Of a DNA stretch of 64,000 nucleotides, positions 1 to 11,034 are shown piece after piece. The notes below the pieces were generated by a model. That model saw only the letters and a program-made list of their open reading frames with translations. It was not told where the DNA came from and did no database searches. This stretch comes from Pyrrhosoma nymphula. Its lineage: Eukaryota; Arthropoda; Insecta; Odonata; Coenagrionidae. The stretch spans positions 54,271,985 to 54,335,984 of the forward strand of contig OY754335.1 in the NCBI GenBank assembly GCA_963573305.1, given 5' to 3'. The position numbers and the translations under genes were made by a program. The first letter of the stretch is position 1. The number at the start of each line of letters is the position of its first letter.

Positions 1-77
1 CTGTCTGCGCGTGGCAGACAGTAAGTGCGAAATGACCTTAGCCGTCGAAGCACGTTAAGCAAAAATACTACTACTAC
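1..77 (+). repeat. 3'-tail repeat, family A, copy 1 (LINE or SINE end)
   Basis: The segment opens with a hairpin (CTGTCTGC, short loop, GGCAGACAG at 1-21), continues through the block TGCGAAATGACCTTAGCC and ends in a short (TAC)n run. The same order recurs at 19641-19716 and, without the hairpin, at 50592-50649. A stem-loop followed by a short tandem-repeat tail is typical of the 3' end of a non-LTR retrotransposon or of a SINE that borrows such an end. No coding part is attached. The copy is cut by the window edge, so its 5' part is unknown. Confidence 0.5.
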
Positions 78-149
78 CAGTGACACGGTTATGTGCAAGT
101 AAAATGTGGACACATGCACAGCATACATAGGATCAGAATGAATTACCAG

Positions 150-414
150 ATAAATTAAAGATTTATACAAATTGTCAATAGAACGAAGGAAATAAACTCA
201 TATGGTTGCATTTCGGTCATCCAGGTAACCCTCCACTGGGTGAGGTTTTTAATCTCGCGAACATTTCTGTGCTGCCCGAGGCTAAAAGTCCAACATTTAG
301 CCTCGGGCAACAAAGACTTTTCCGAGTGAATGGTCACCTGAATAACCGAATTGCATGCATATGAGTCTATTTCCTTTGTTTCTATTGACATTTTGGATTA
401 ATCTTTAACTTAAT
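150..414. mobile_element. Foldback/MITE-like hairpin element, family B, copy 1
   Basis: The two halves are inverted copies of each other. The left arm runs from about 150 to 235 and contains GTCAATAGAA, AAACTCATATG and CGGTCATCCAGGT. The right arm, read on the other strand from about 414 to 330, carries the same blocks in the same order. The centre (about 280-312) is itself a stem, GCCCGAGGCTAAA against its complement. A second copy with the same arm motifs lies at 61098-61335, so this is a dispersed family and not a local accident. There is no coding capacity. Arm length and structure fit a non-autonomous foldback DNA element. I could not identify a target-site duplication. Confidence 0.65.
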
Positions 415-1835
415 ATACTTGTCAATTGCTCTCCTCTTTAATTGAGTTACCAGTGTTTTATAAGTGGCAATGAAGAAAGATTTAATGGACGGTACAGTGG
501 ATGGAAGAAGTATTTTAATGGAGGACAAGAGACTGCCAGAGGATATTACAAGGAGGCAACGCGGGTGAAAGGATAAAGTCATTAAACCATAAGTGATGGG
601 AGGTTGAAGACCGCTACGGAGGCCAGAATGCTGGGAGATCAGAGAAGAAAGAAAACAATAGTCTCATTAGAAGGGATGGGAAGAGGTAGGATTTATGCTA
701 TGCTAAAAAAAGGAATGGTACATTCGCTTTTAAAGATGGATGAACTGAGTTTGGACGGTCCGTCAAAACCGGAATAATTCACTCAATAGCAATCATTCAT
801 TTTATTTTCAAAATTTAGACGACCATGTTAATGCCTTTCCTTGGACCAATTATCTGCTCTTAAGAGCTTGTAACTCCATAGGCCTTCACTGTTAATTTTC
901 CACTCAGGTCCAAATTCAGCACGCGCCACATCGCAAAGGGAACTGCGGCGCTAATTCATTCCAATGTAACGCCAAAAGTGCGGCTACACTGCACTGTAGT
1001 GTAGCTAAGTGGCAACGTTGCGTTAAAATATTTAAGTCCTATGTATGGATAAGGTTGGCAGCATGGCTCAATTCTGCGAATCATCATGCGACACAGAGAT
1101 GAGCTTTGCTTCCTGAGCTAGGAACCAGAGCCAACGAGGATGTTTAGGCGGAGATGAGGTACAATTAGATCTCTATAATTCCCCCTTTTAACTAGATAGA
1201 ATCCCGCATTGTCTGGGCATGAAGAGTGAGAGAGGGCACGGGGTAAGATGGGGCAGGGTTAGCTGAAACTACAGCGGCGAAACGAGGTGAGGAAACCGCA
1301 ATGACGTCCCCACAGCCGCTTCCGGAAGAGGACACCGAACTCGAAGCGTATGAGGATAGAAGTAAGAAAGTACAGGGACGATAGGGGAACGAAAGGGCAT
1401 CTATGCCTACAGTATGTACCCTGCGTGCCGCAGCAGAGGCGTCTGGCAAGGGGTGCAAGGACACCAGGCATGAAAAAGGAAAGGGAATTGGGAAAAGGAG
1501 GGGGAGAGGGCAGAGACGAATTATATGCTAACTGTCTTATGTTATGTCACTACTGTTATTGCTATAATCACTAATCGTGCATGGAAAGAAGATATATTTT
1601 TATTTGTCAGTTTAGCAGTGCATCTGTCTTATTTTGTTGTTTCTATCGGTTCTAGAGATGTAGCGTGGGGTACAAAGAAAATTGGATAATAGGCTTCCAC
1701 GGCGTCTCGAATTATGTTTCATGTTTTCCGGGTTTCCATCCGGGTTTTTCATTGTTGACTACAATTTTTCCAGCCATCCTGCTGGTGTCTTCTGGTCAGA
1801 AGTGTTGATGCCAATTTTGGTCCATTTTTATAGGG
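415..1835. other. No gene seen; CpG- and purine-richer block at 1190-1520
   Basis: No reading frame here resembles a known protein. A short hairpin (8-bp arms) lies at 983-1005. From about 1190 to 1520 the sequence is richer in G, A and CpG, and frames stay open on both strands for 60-90 codons. That is expected from composition and is not taken as coding. The part from about 1690 reads like a repeat leading into the foldback at 1836. Confidence 0.5.
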
Positions 1836-2196
1836 TGTGGTCAAGCCTGCCATAGCTCCCGATTAGGGGGTCATTTTGGCGGGTGATTGGATTATTCCCG
1901 GTTTTTTCGATATACTCTTCCAAGTGTTTGAGAGCGTGTAGCTGTCTTCCCAATTGGATCTTTCTGGGTTTTTACGATTCCAATAGCCTATTGCACGAGT
2001 CTTAGATAATATATGTATAATAGACAATTGCAATCGTTAAAAACACAGAGAACGTATATAAGGAAGAAGAATACACCCTCATGAACACTTGGAAGAGGAT
2101 ATGGAAAAAAAATTCGGGAACAATCCAATCACCCGCCAAAATTGATCCCCCAATTGGGAGCTATGGTGGACATCACCACCCAGGGCGGACTTGACT
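1836..2196. mobile_element. Foldback element, family C
   Basis: A long imperfect inverted repeat folds around about 2006. The outer arm motifs CATAGCTCCC, TTTTGGCGGGTGATTGGATT and CTCTTCCAAGTGTT on the plus strand at 1851-1927 are all found on the minus strand at 2085-2164. Nearer the centre, TTTTTACGATT with a CAAT block (about 1968-1985) is answered by its complement at 2028-2043. Arms of 150 bp or more with many substitutions and small indels point to an old foldback or MITE-type element. No coding sequence was found. Confidence 0.6.
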
Positions 2197-2699
2197 AACA
2201 GGAGCAATGGAAATGCAGACGTCGAGAGTTTGTGCAGACCCTTTCGTGGGTACCACAAGTGAGGCGCGTTTTTCATAACTTAATCACCTTTGAAAGCAAA
2301 GCAGTTAAAAAGGGGTAGGTACCACGGCTGAAAACCTCATTTTCAGGACGTTGGCATTTATATCGTCATGGTGTCATGCTAATAGGAAGAACATTTATGT
2401 TTTAACTGTTCGACCCTAGAATTGTACAGAAAGGTCTTATATATTTCCGCGTTTACTTCAGAGAAAAAATTAGGAAACTTACCTATAATTGACCAATTTT
2501 AATGGAATAGTACTCGAATACAGGAAACGATGCGGAAATAAACTATAAAATGAGTCATAGCTGCGATATTTATCTTGGAATTCAGACATTCTCAAGTACG
2601 TACGTTTGATACAATTTCTGTAACCGTGTGAGGCGTGGAGGATGTCCAGCAGTTTCTTCAGCAGGCCGTCGCGCATAGCGCAGGCAGTTTGTTTTGTAT
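2197..2699. other. No gene seen
   Basis: AT-rich sequence with no frame, RNA or repeat that I can recognise. Confidence 0.5.
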
Positions 2700-2974
2700 T
2701 TTGGGGTTTTATTGGGATGAGAAACCATAAGAAAACGGACAGAAGGCGTATTTGTGGGGAATGTATTCGAAAAAATGAAAGACGATCGCTGAAAAAATGT
2801 GAGAGGGTGAATGATGAAGAGGTGGAAACTGTAGTTGGAGATTTAGAGGAAGCAGAGTGGGTGGTTGGAAGAGATAATGAAGGGTTAAGGGTTGTTGTAG
2901 GCTGTGATAGATGGATGAATGTTGGGGAAGGGGATGGAAGACTGGGTAGGAGAAATGCTGAGTTGAAGAAGTAA
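2700..2974 (+). pseudogene. LINE ORF2 C-terminal fragment (decayed)
   Basis: The open frame reads ERVNDEEVETVVGDLEE, then EWVVGRDNEGLRVVV, and ends DGRLGRRNAELKK before a stop. This follows the post-RT C-terminal region of arthropod non-LTR retrotransposons, where a TNEEVL-like block, a W..HV.R..G.L..V block and a G.RGR.R...L..LK block come in this order. The same region appears at 10756-11034, 20171-20338 and 30311-30700. The reverse transcriptase domain is absent, so this is a 5'-truncated insertion. The match is by eye and the first half is weak. Confidence 0.55.
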
Positions 2975-3842
2975 ATTCTGTAAATAGAGATCAGCGCCTG
3001 TACAAATCTTGGGGAATTTCTCTTTTACATTTAAACCTAGGTTAACCATTAGATACCCTATAAAAACAATAATCCGGATTATAATTGAATCAGCCGTAAC
3101 AACATTCTACTCGAATTTTGTAAGTTTTGGTAAGGTACTGCTCTGGTGGAGGATAAAGGAGAGAAACGCATATTTTGGGGTGGGAAACCTAAAGAAAAAG
3201 TATAATGGAGTGAATTTCGGAGGGAAAGTTTGTAAATGGATAGAATATGAACGGGGAAAAGGTGAGAGGAATGAATGATGAAGACTAGGTTGAGGCAATG
3301 TTGGGCTAAAATATCCGGTCGAAGGAGGGAAGAATCCAATCCCACGACCGTCGCCTACTCAGGGTAAAGCGTCACCGGGAATAGAGAGACTCGCGAGGTG
3401 GCAACGATCCCTGGCCGTGAGAAAAGGGATTTCGGTGCTGAAGAAAGGAGAAGTGGAGGAAGAACTCATATAAGAGAGACGAGGACAAGCAGAGAAGAAT
3501 GAATGACGTGGGTAGCTGTCAGGATCGACCGGATATGGAGAGTTGCGCGGGTCGTAATGGATAAAAAAGAGACGCCCGGTTTTGTGAGCGACTACGGTGA
3601 AGGTTTCGGCAGAAATATATTGAATGCCCGCCTCTCATGTTGACACACACGCATCCCATCTCGGGAGATCCAGCAAACGCGCACCCCCACTACTGCGTGA
3701 CGCAAGCACGACCACTCATTTACGAACGCCTTCGAAGTGGAAAAAATACCTACAGGCATACATACCCATCATGCCGTTCTCTTTTGGGAAAGGCATTGTC
3801 AAAGGTGCTTAATTATCGATGTTAGACCTAGAATACTGGTTT
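2975..3842. other. No gene seen; GC-richer block 3340-3770
   Basis: Frames at 3009-3278 are Lys- and Gly-rich and may continue the neighbouring LINE relic, but I see no motif. From 3340 to 3770 the sequence is GC-richer, with several short frames on the plus strand and no recognisable product. Confidence 0.4.
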
Positions 3843-4180
3843 CGTTTTTAATAGTTTCCTCATCACTGCCCTATCCTTGAAAAAACCTGCTTTCCTTCTG
3901 CTACAGTCATGCATTGCTCCATACACGCTCTCCTATTCTTAAGGCTCCTAATATTCTTCCTCTTAAGAGTGTCTGTCACCACGTTAAGCTATGACTTTTT
4001 CAGTCTACCACCATTCGCCTCGCTATCATATATCTGTTTAATTACTTCACTCTCATCCATTTTCTCAACATTGCCAAACCAACGATGCTAAATCTTTGTA
4101 TATACACCCATTACCGGAGCATCCATTCCAATTTATTTCATTAGGTACCCTAATCTTTTCCATTCTACGTTTTACAGAAA
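3843..4180 (-). pseudogene. LINE ORF2 C-terminal fragment (WFGHVERM-type)
   Basis: Read on the minus strand, the blocks are HRWFGNVEKMDESEVIKQIY, then GGRLKKS, then RKNIRSLKNRRACMEQCM, in that order. This is the extreme C-terminus of the endonuclease/reverse-transcriptase polyprotein of a common arthropod LINE group, known for its WFGHVERM and NRRACM blocks. Frame changes and stops occur between the blocks, so it is dead. A related copy lies at 37740-38200 on the plus strand. Only the tail is present, as in a 5'-truncated insertion. Confidence 0.75.
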
Positions 4181-4469
4181 CACTTCTCTGTTAACTCATA
4201 CTAACTGCATTTATCCTGCACTTTCATGTTTGTCATGACATGCTCAAGTATCTTTGCCATAAAATTAAGTGGGGAAGAGTACACTTTTGTACACTGTTTT
4301 TTTTTTTAATCCTTAGACAACCGCTCATTCATCGTGCGCTAAATCTGCATTTCTTTTTAATATTACAGTTAGCTTGGGAGGAGGTATACCAATTGAGGCA
4401 GGTTTATATGGGGAAGAGATTACCACAACTTGTCTTGCTAATAACCGCCGGACCCTACCACATTATATG

Positions 4470-4790
4470 TTTGCTTTCTTCAGCACAATATAGTCCCTAC
4501 CTCTCTCTTCATTCTATCCATATAGTCTAGTTATTTCTATCCCCTTTCCGCGTACCTCACGCTTTCTCCTTTTCCCTATAGTGTCCGCTCGGCCTTCTAC
4601 ACCTCTTTCATCAGGCAACCTCCTGTTCTCCCTTTTCAACCTTTACGTCGTTTGCACTCCTTTACTTCCGTCGCTTCTTCATTTTCCTCCATACTAACAT
4701 CTCAAACGCCTGCATTATATTTTCATCCAATTTTTTCCTAGTTGAAACTTATACCTGCGCACAGCAAAAGTTCGCGGTGAAGCACTTTCT
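4470..4790 (-). pseudogene. LINE ORF2 C-terminal fragment
   Basis: On the minus strand the frame gives RKKLDENIMQAFEMLVWRKM, which matches the LEAFE.W.WRRM block that follows the reverse transcriptase in arthropod LINEs. Farther on, VEGRADTIGKRRKREVR and RDYIVLKK match the later G.RGR and LK blocks. Stops and a frame change lie between them. It is a separate insertion from the one at 3843-4180, because the two carry different subfamily C-termini. The long CT-rich plus strand here is simply the complement of this Lys/Arg/Glu-rich coding relic. Confidence 0.6.
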
Positions 4791-4856
4791 TAAAATTAAT
4801 TATGTTTTGGTTGGATCTACTGATTCTGTTGCTTTCATGAACATAAGATCATCTCC

Positions 4857-4882
4857 ACTAATACCTCCAATAAGGTATTAGT
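4857..4882. repeat. Short hairpin (10-bp arms)
   Basis: ACTAATACCT at 4857-4866 is complementary to AGGTATTAGT at 4873-4882, with a 6-base loop. It lies between two LINE relics and has no known role. Confidence 0.5.
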
Positions 4883-4889
4883 TGGACCA

Positions 4890-5165
4890 CAACTCTTGGC
4901 CCCATTATTTTTAGCGTACCCCCCCACATCTCATAATTCTATTCCTAAAGTCTATTTTCTTTCTTCCCCTACCCCGCTTCCCCCAACATCCTCCCCTCCA
5001 TCCCAATATTCAGCATCCTCTCGCCACATAATTTCAATTTCTCAATTTCTTCTGCTTTCTTCCTATTTCCCCTACAGCCTTTTCTCCTCACCCTCCGAGG
5101 ACTTCATTGTCAGTTTCCCTTTTCGTCCATTGTAGCTTCTCCAGTATCCTCCACACTCATATTTT
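4890..5165 (-). pseudogene. LINE ORF2 C-terminal fragment
   Basis: The minus strand reads VWRILEKLQWTKRETDNEVL, then KAVGEIGRKQKKLRNW, then WRGGCWGKRGRG. These follow the WRRMEK.SWTD..TNEEVL, R.LL..I..RK..W and GKRGRGR blocks of an arthropod LINE ORF2 C-terminus. At least one stop interrupts it. With 4470-4790 it forms two tandem relics of the same broad group on the same strand, either separate insertions or one duplicated piece. Confidence 0.65.
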
Positions 5166-6892
5166 ATACACACCCAGTCTATCTTATCACTCATACCCCA
5201 GTTTAGAACGTGCAATACACAGTTTCCAAAATTTTGTGAGTGAAAAATCTGCATGATATGCATATATTTAATGCGAATAACATTAATGAAAATGACTCAT
5301 CCCTGTCATCCATAAACGCGCGGATCCGCCGTTGGGTGACTTTATATCACTATCATTATCACTACGGTCATAGGCTCGTGATTTACTGGATTATGCCCAC
5401 ATTTCTTTTCTCCCGAGCTCTCTCGAAGCCCTCGCGATAAATAAGTAATGGTTTGGAGCTTCTTTTTTATTCTTCGTGGGCGGACGGGGAGGAAATAAGA
5501 CGGCGGAAAATTTCTCGTCGAGATCTTTCTCTCCCTCTTACCCATACACACACAGGCCAAGGATGGTGAAAGGACGGCTTTCAAGTTTGGGAAAGGGGGT
5601 AGGACAAGGGAGAAGATAAATCTCCTGGCGAGAGAGCGTTATCGAGATGAAAATTCGCGCGAAGACCAGAGGGCAAGCTACGAGGAAGAAGAGAAGGCCA
5701 TTGGAAACGATGGGTGTGCGTGCGAGAGAGAGATATGGAAAAATTGAAGAAAACATAAATTTATTCCTCTCTTGCCTTATCGCATTTACTCTTTCCATGG
5801 AAAATTCATGCTGGAATTGTTTTGCTGCAGTGGAAGTGAAATGTAGATTCGAATCATAAACTAAACCGTGGGTATTGGAGTTCTATTGCTACATTCATTT
5901 CTCACTTTGACGCGGTTGCGGTCTCAATAGTCATTCATGGAAAGAAAATGGACAGTAAAATGATAGCATTGAGTAACTATGGGTGGTCCCTTCGCTCGAT
6001 GCTGTGGATATCGTGGGAGAGCATGGTCACATTTAAAGGAAAATAGCTCCGAGATAATATCCAATGTCTACCGGGAGTCAGCGCACCCAGACCAACTCCG
6101 CGTATTCCTGAACCGAAATTTTTTTATTGTTATCTTGCTGTCGGCGGAAGAAACGCGCCAGCAGGTATTGGCGCAGTGCGATGAATATCACGCAAATTAA
6201 AAACAGGTGGTACAAATAATTCATTTTTTTGTTCAATTGACATTCTTTTCTGATTTTTTCATGCGTTTTGTTTTTGTCAAAGATCTGGTATCTTGAAAGG
6301 AATAAATGGCAGTCTACCGGTTCACAGAAAAGCTCTGACGAACTGGCAGCGAAATTAAAGAAAAATCTTATTACAAAATCCGGATATACTAAATAAATTG
6401 AAAAACATTCCGCAAACGTAAGTTAATTTGAGGCACTCTCTAAAAAGAGCAAAAATGCATGCTTATTACCGTAGAAAAACCATCCTCCTGGAACGAAATA
6501 TGAAGAGCTTACAAAATAGGTAAAGTGGTATGGTCTAACTCAGATTATTTAGGAAATATAAGCTCCACTCATTTTCGATAAATTTGTAATGGCATTATCG
6601 AAAGCAAATTTGACAAGAGCAGCTTTTATATTAACCTAAGTAATAATTTACCATCCACACAATTATAAAGTTTCAAACCTTAACTTCGTAAAATAACTTT
6701 TTTTAATCTATAAACATCATTCTTCTTTGCCAAAGATCCTTTGAAAAAAGTTGACTCATAGTTTGATAAAATGTCCCATTATGAAGAAGGTGTATTTGTA
6801 GTAACTCGTAAGTGGTAAGAAAATGAAGTTATTGGTGGCGGCCGATACTGTGTGGAATTCCATTGTAGGAAAAGGATAAATTACTTTGCACT
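5166..6892. other. No gene seen; GC-richer 5320-5720
   Basis: Frames of 60-86 codons occur on both strands in the GC-richer part but overlap each other and match nothing I know. The rest, from about 6200, is AT-rich and featureless. Confidence 0.4.
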
Positions 6893-7027
6893 ATTCCACT
6901 GGAGAAATATGGTTTATTGAGCCAACATGTTTCACTGCACTGCAGCATCATCAGGACTCTCAGTCCTGATGATGCTGCAGTGCAGTAAAACATGTTGGCT
7001 CAATAAACCATATTTCTCCAGTGGAAT
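6893..7027. mobile_element. Near-perfect palindrome with hammerhead-like cores (Penelope/retrozyme type)
   Basis: Arms 6893-6958 and 6962-7027 are 66 bp each, separated by a 3-base loop, with a single mismatch. Each arm, read outward from the centre, gives CTGATGATG, then CTGC-AGT-GCAG (a perfect 4-bp hairpin), then T, then GAAAC. In the right arm GAAAC has become AAAAC (6987-6991). On the minus strand the left arm keeps GAAAC (6933-6929). The CUGANGA, stem II, GAAA order is the core of the hammerhead ribozyme, which Penelope-like elements and retrozymes carry in their terminal repeats. The match to the ribozyme is my inference. The palindrome itself is read directly. Confidence 0.6.
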
Positions 7028-10000
7028 GGTAAGAAAAGCTCAAGACCGCAGAACACACACTTAAGGTTGGAAATGATGAATGTGTAATGTGCTCGAAGTT
7101 TGGGGGAGAAATTGAACTAAGGGACGTTAAATAGGCTTTAAATATCCTAACTGAATTCATTGCAAGGTATCACTAAGGATTTTATCCCAATCCAAATTTG
7201 TAGCTTAGCAAAGGTGAAGCATTAATTAATTCTGTAATTGGTGTGTAAAACCAAACCTTTGCTAGTCATGTTGCACGAAATCGTTGAAACCTACATCTGC
7301 AGCAGAATACGGCGGCTAAGATAACTATTGAAAACACGGGCAACTGTCACTAAAATTCTCGTGCGCTGAGAGAAAAGAAACAGGCACTAAGACGTTCAAA
7401 AATTAGCTAAAATATATGAAATAAATGGAGGATCTAAAACGCATGTTTAACAGCAGAAACAATTGTCATTTTTTTGTCAAAGAATGAAAACTAAAAGGGA
7501 CTTGCCGTCTCTGATTATTTCGACAGTTTCCTACCGCAAAGCCAAAGGTGCTTTAGTCGACGCCCTTCAAATCACTCCTTGCGGTAATGATTACTTGGAT
7601 TAACCCAATGAATAATCAGAAGGAACGAATGATTCTACGCTTAAATGCATCAAATGCCACAGTTCTTCCTTGGTTAAAAAGTGAGTAAAATGTAAAAAAA
7701 CAAAAACATCCTGAAAAGCAAATGGGTACTCTATTACCTTATTCCGAAACCCATTTCACCATTTCTCCTGACCGTAAAATATAGCCAGGACTAGTTTCGC
7801 GGATAAGATTTTGCTGCTGCTAAACCCATTGAAGCGTCCTTGCACCCGTAGTTCTCGGCAAAACTTTCCTCCCACCGATAAAGAAACTTTGGGCAGCTTT
7901 ACTGTTGAAATCACTCCATGATGCACTTTGAAGGAAGGCACTTTTGGGGAACTTAGAAGTTCCACAAAATTTCATTTCAGCAATTCCACAAGTCATTTAT
8001 TTGTAGTCTCATACTCCCAGTAGCTTTCGCACAAACGTGATGCATCTTACATTAAAGTACATGAAATGCTATGGGAAATGTTTTCGAAAAAAGAGGAATC
8101 TTTCGGAATTTGATGAACAGTGCTGTTTGACGCGATTAAGTGCGTCGGTTGGATATTTTAAGATGCCTTGAGGAGGATAAACAGCACCTTAAGGGCGATT
8201 CAGTAAGGACGGTGTTTCCAAAAGAAGAATGAAGTGAATGAGCAAACCTCGATGTGTTCTTAGGACCATGAAAATGTTTTTCATCTCTTAATTGGATTTC
8301 TAACCAGAATACGGAGAGAAAATCTTCTTCTGTTTTCACGAGTTTTTTTTATAAAACGGCAGCGATGATTTTGACGTATTTGAAAGGCGTTCGCCTTCAT
8401 GAGCTGCTAACAGAGCATTCTTAAAACATAAAAATTGAAATTTAATTAAAAGATTGCCCAAATAAATCATGCTTATTGAATTCATAGTCAATGTGATTCC
8501 CTCAACTGAATCTCATCGTCTTCAAGTTCATTCAACCTAAGTGTTCATCGACTGTAAGTGAAGGGGACCACGTTTCCATTAAAAAAATACCTTACGAGAA
8601 ATTCCAAAACTCTCTTTCATGTTATTTGGCTCGTAAAATCATTCATTCCAAATATATTTAATTATTTTTTACCACCCTATACCCTAACTTGCTTAGTTTT
8701 TTTTAATGACACTAATATATAGGCACTCCGAGGCGCACATTCATCTCATCCGTTGCTTCCTTTGTACTGCATGCAGGAGTAAATGCTTGTTTTCTCGAAA
8801 TTGGTAACCGGTCATCGCTTGAATTACACATAACGTATAGGTTGTTACATGGAAAGCTATTAAATCATAATAATTCGTTTTTAAGACTGGTCAAAAGGGA
8901 AAACTGAATGATAACGTTTTTGTTACATTTAAGATCCTCTAAATTCATCTTCTAAAAATTGTTATAATAAGGGATTTAGCAAAAATATGTCCGAAGAAGA
9001 ACCTTCGTTTGTAGTGTAGTACGTAGTTTGTATTAATAATACAGTAGTAAAGGCTATTAATTAAACCTTTTTGATTGAAAGATGGCTGTTAACAAGAATT
9101 TATTAACGTCTTCGTTTATTATTAACGTCTGTTAGCGCAAGGCAAAAAAGCTTCGAAGGAATCTATATTGTCAAATTCTTACAACTGAGTCGATAAAAAT
9201 TCACGGAGAAGTTCAAAATTCTATGGTAAGAGGTGACTTTCCTTAGTTATTAAAGCAGAAAACGAGATGAGCTATGAAAATCGATATAAAGCATGTGCCC
9301 ACCTTGTAGAAACTGTTGTGCTTTCCTGTAATGGAGAAAGATATTACTTCAGGCTCTCGAATGCAAGCCGATTGAATACCTGTATTCAATGTACATGATT
9401 GTATGAGGATGTGGAAAACCGTAGAAACTTAATTACAATAACACATTTAAAAGATAACTAAACCCAGCTAGTGATTCTTAGTGGCTAAATAAGCATTAAT
9501 ATAATTTAAATATACGTTGAATATGATTGTAGATGGGCTGTTTATCTCTACAGATGAAAGTCATAATCTGTCGGCATATTGTCAATCGATTTTGACCATC
9601 GACGCAAATTGATAATTTTAGACTACTTAATGAAGTATTTTCAATGTGGACATAAATGGAAGGCATGTGCGCATTAATTTCAGTCCAAAAGCGAGCTAAA
9701 GTACGAAGCATTTATTACAAAACATTGTTCACCCATAATGTTTTTTCCATTCTCTCGGAGTAAACATTTTAACGAAGACATTCCCTGGAATTTTTCGCTT
9801 GTTATTTTGATTTCACCCTACGAAGAACATAAACGTCGCAGCTGCCCACAATTTTCCACGGAGGATGGATAGAACTGGTTGTTATACCACATTGAAATGG
9901 TTTACCACCTCACAAACAGCGACTCAAATTAAGCGTGCATCATGCCAAGGAGCTTAACGCCGAAATGGGGAAAATTCTGGCCACAAATAAAAAACAATTT

Positions 10001-10755
10001 GAAATGAAAATGGAAATTGTGATCCAAGGAGAGGCCCCTTAAATGAGTGTTATAAATATATTTTATGGCTCTCCTCTCCGAACCCTTTCTTTCGCTGGAT
10101 TACCCGCGAGGGACTCCTTTTCAACTTCCTCGACAGTTGGAGCCACCGTCGACAGGGTCGAGTCTTTCAATTGTTTTTTTTTCTTCCGGGAAAACGCCGT
10201 CGTCACACTCTCATCTTTCCCTGCTCCCCGCAGGGGATTCTTAATTCTTCCTTCGGGAGGAGTAGAAGAGGGTTTCGTCGCTGGAGGGGACGATTCAAAC
10301 ATTTTCTCGCTCCTCTCTCAGTGAATTCTTGCCTTCCCGTGTGGTTTGGGTAACGGGGAACTAGGAGAGGTGGAAGGAGTTTTGAATGACAAAAGGAGGA
10401 GCGAGAAATCGGCTTTATTGTGACAATATATTCCCATCATCTTCATCATCATCGGATCCGCATTTAAATTTGACCCTCTGTCAATTGAAGACATCTTTTA
10501 GTACAACCAGCGAATAAATGATGCGAATAAAGAATACATAAGGCAATATCAATGAATGAAGGCTTTTGGAGTTTTATTGTGGTGGGAACCATTGCTAGTT
10601 ATTCAGTAACGTTTTATACTATTTGCGTGAAATATCTTTAACTCAATGATCATAGCATGATTTGTAATAATCAAATATATAAAATGCATATTTTAATTAG
10701 AGGTGATTCACCTCTTTAGGTAGGCGTCGATGGAAGTGATTAAAAAGTATTACTT
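7028..10755. other. No gene seen; CpG-rich block 10040-10390
   Basis: From 7028 to about 9900 the sequence is AT-rich, with only short chance frames. From 10040 to 10390 it is GC- and CpG-rich, with frames open on both strands (10043-10324 plus, 10063-10302 minus). Neither resembles a known protein. Such a block could be a regulatory island or a repeat. Confidence 0.4.
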
Positions 10756-11034
10756 TTACTGGCGCAGACCGCGATCTCCTTTCATAATATATTCTTTCTT
10801 CAGCTCGGCACATGTCTTACCTCTCTCCCTTTCATCCTTTAAGCTTATTCTCTTTCTTCCTAGCTTACCCAATATCTTCCCCTCCCTCATGGCTTTCAGT
10901 ATCTCTTAGCCCCTCATTACCTGGTCCGACCACCGGCTCTGCCACCTCCTAATTTCTTTAAGCATCTTCCTCTCCTTAACCACAATGCCGAGCCCCTCCT
11001 CGTTTGTCTTCAAATTTATCCACTGCACTTTCAT
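10756..11034 (-). pseudogene. LINE ORF2 C-terminus, nearly intact frame
   Basis: One minus-strand frame of 93 codons runs from an ATG at 11034 to a stop at 10756, with a single internal TAA. It reads KVQWINLKTNEEGLGIVV, then RKMLKEIRRWQSRWSDQVMR, then AMREGKILGKLGRKRISL, and ends AELKKEYIMK. These are the successive blocks of the post-RT C-terminal domain of an arthropod LINE (TNEEVL; RK.LL..IR.R...W..HV.RG; EG...GKRGRGRKR; LK). No catalytic reverse transcriptase residues are present. It is a 5'-truncated insertion with little frame damage, so it is among the younger relics here. Confidence 0.78.
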
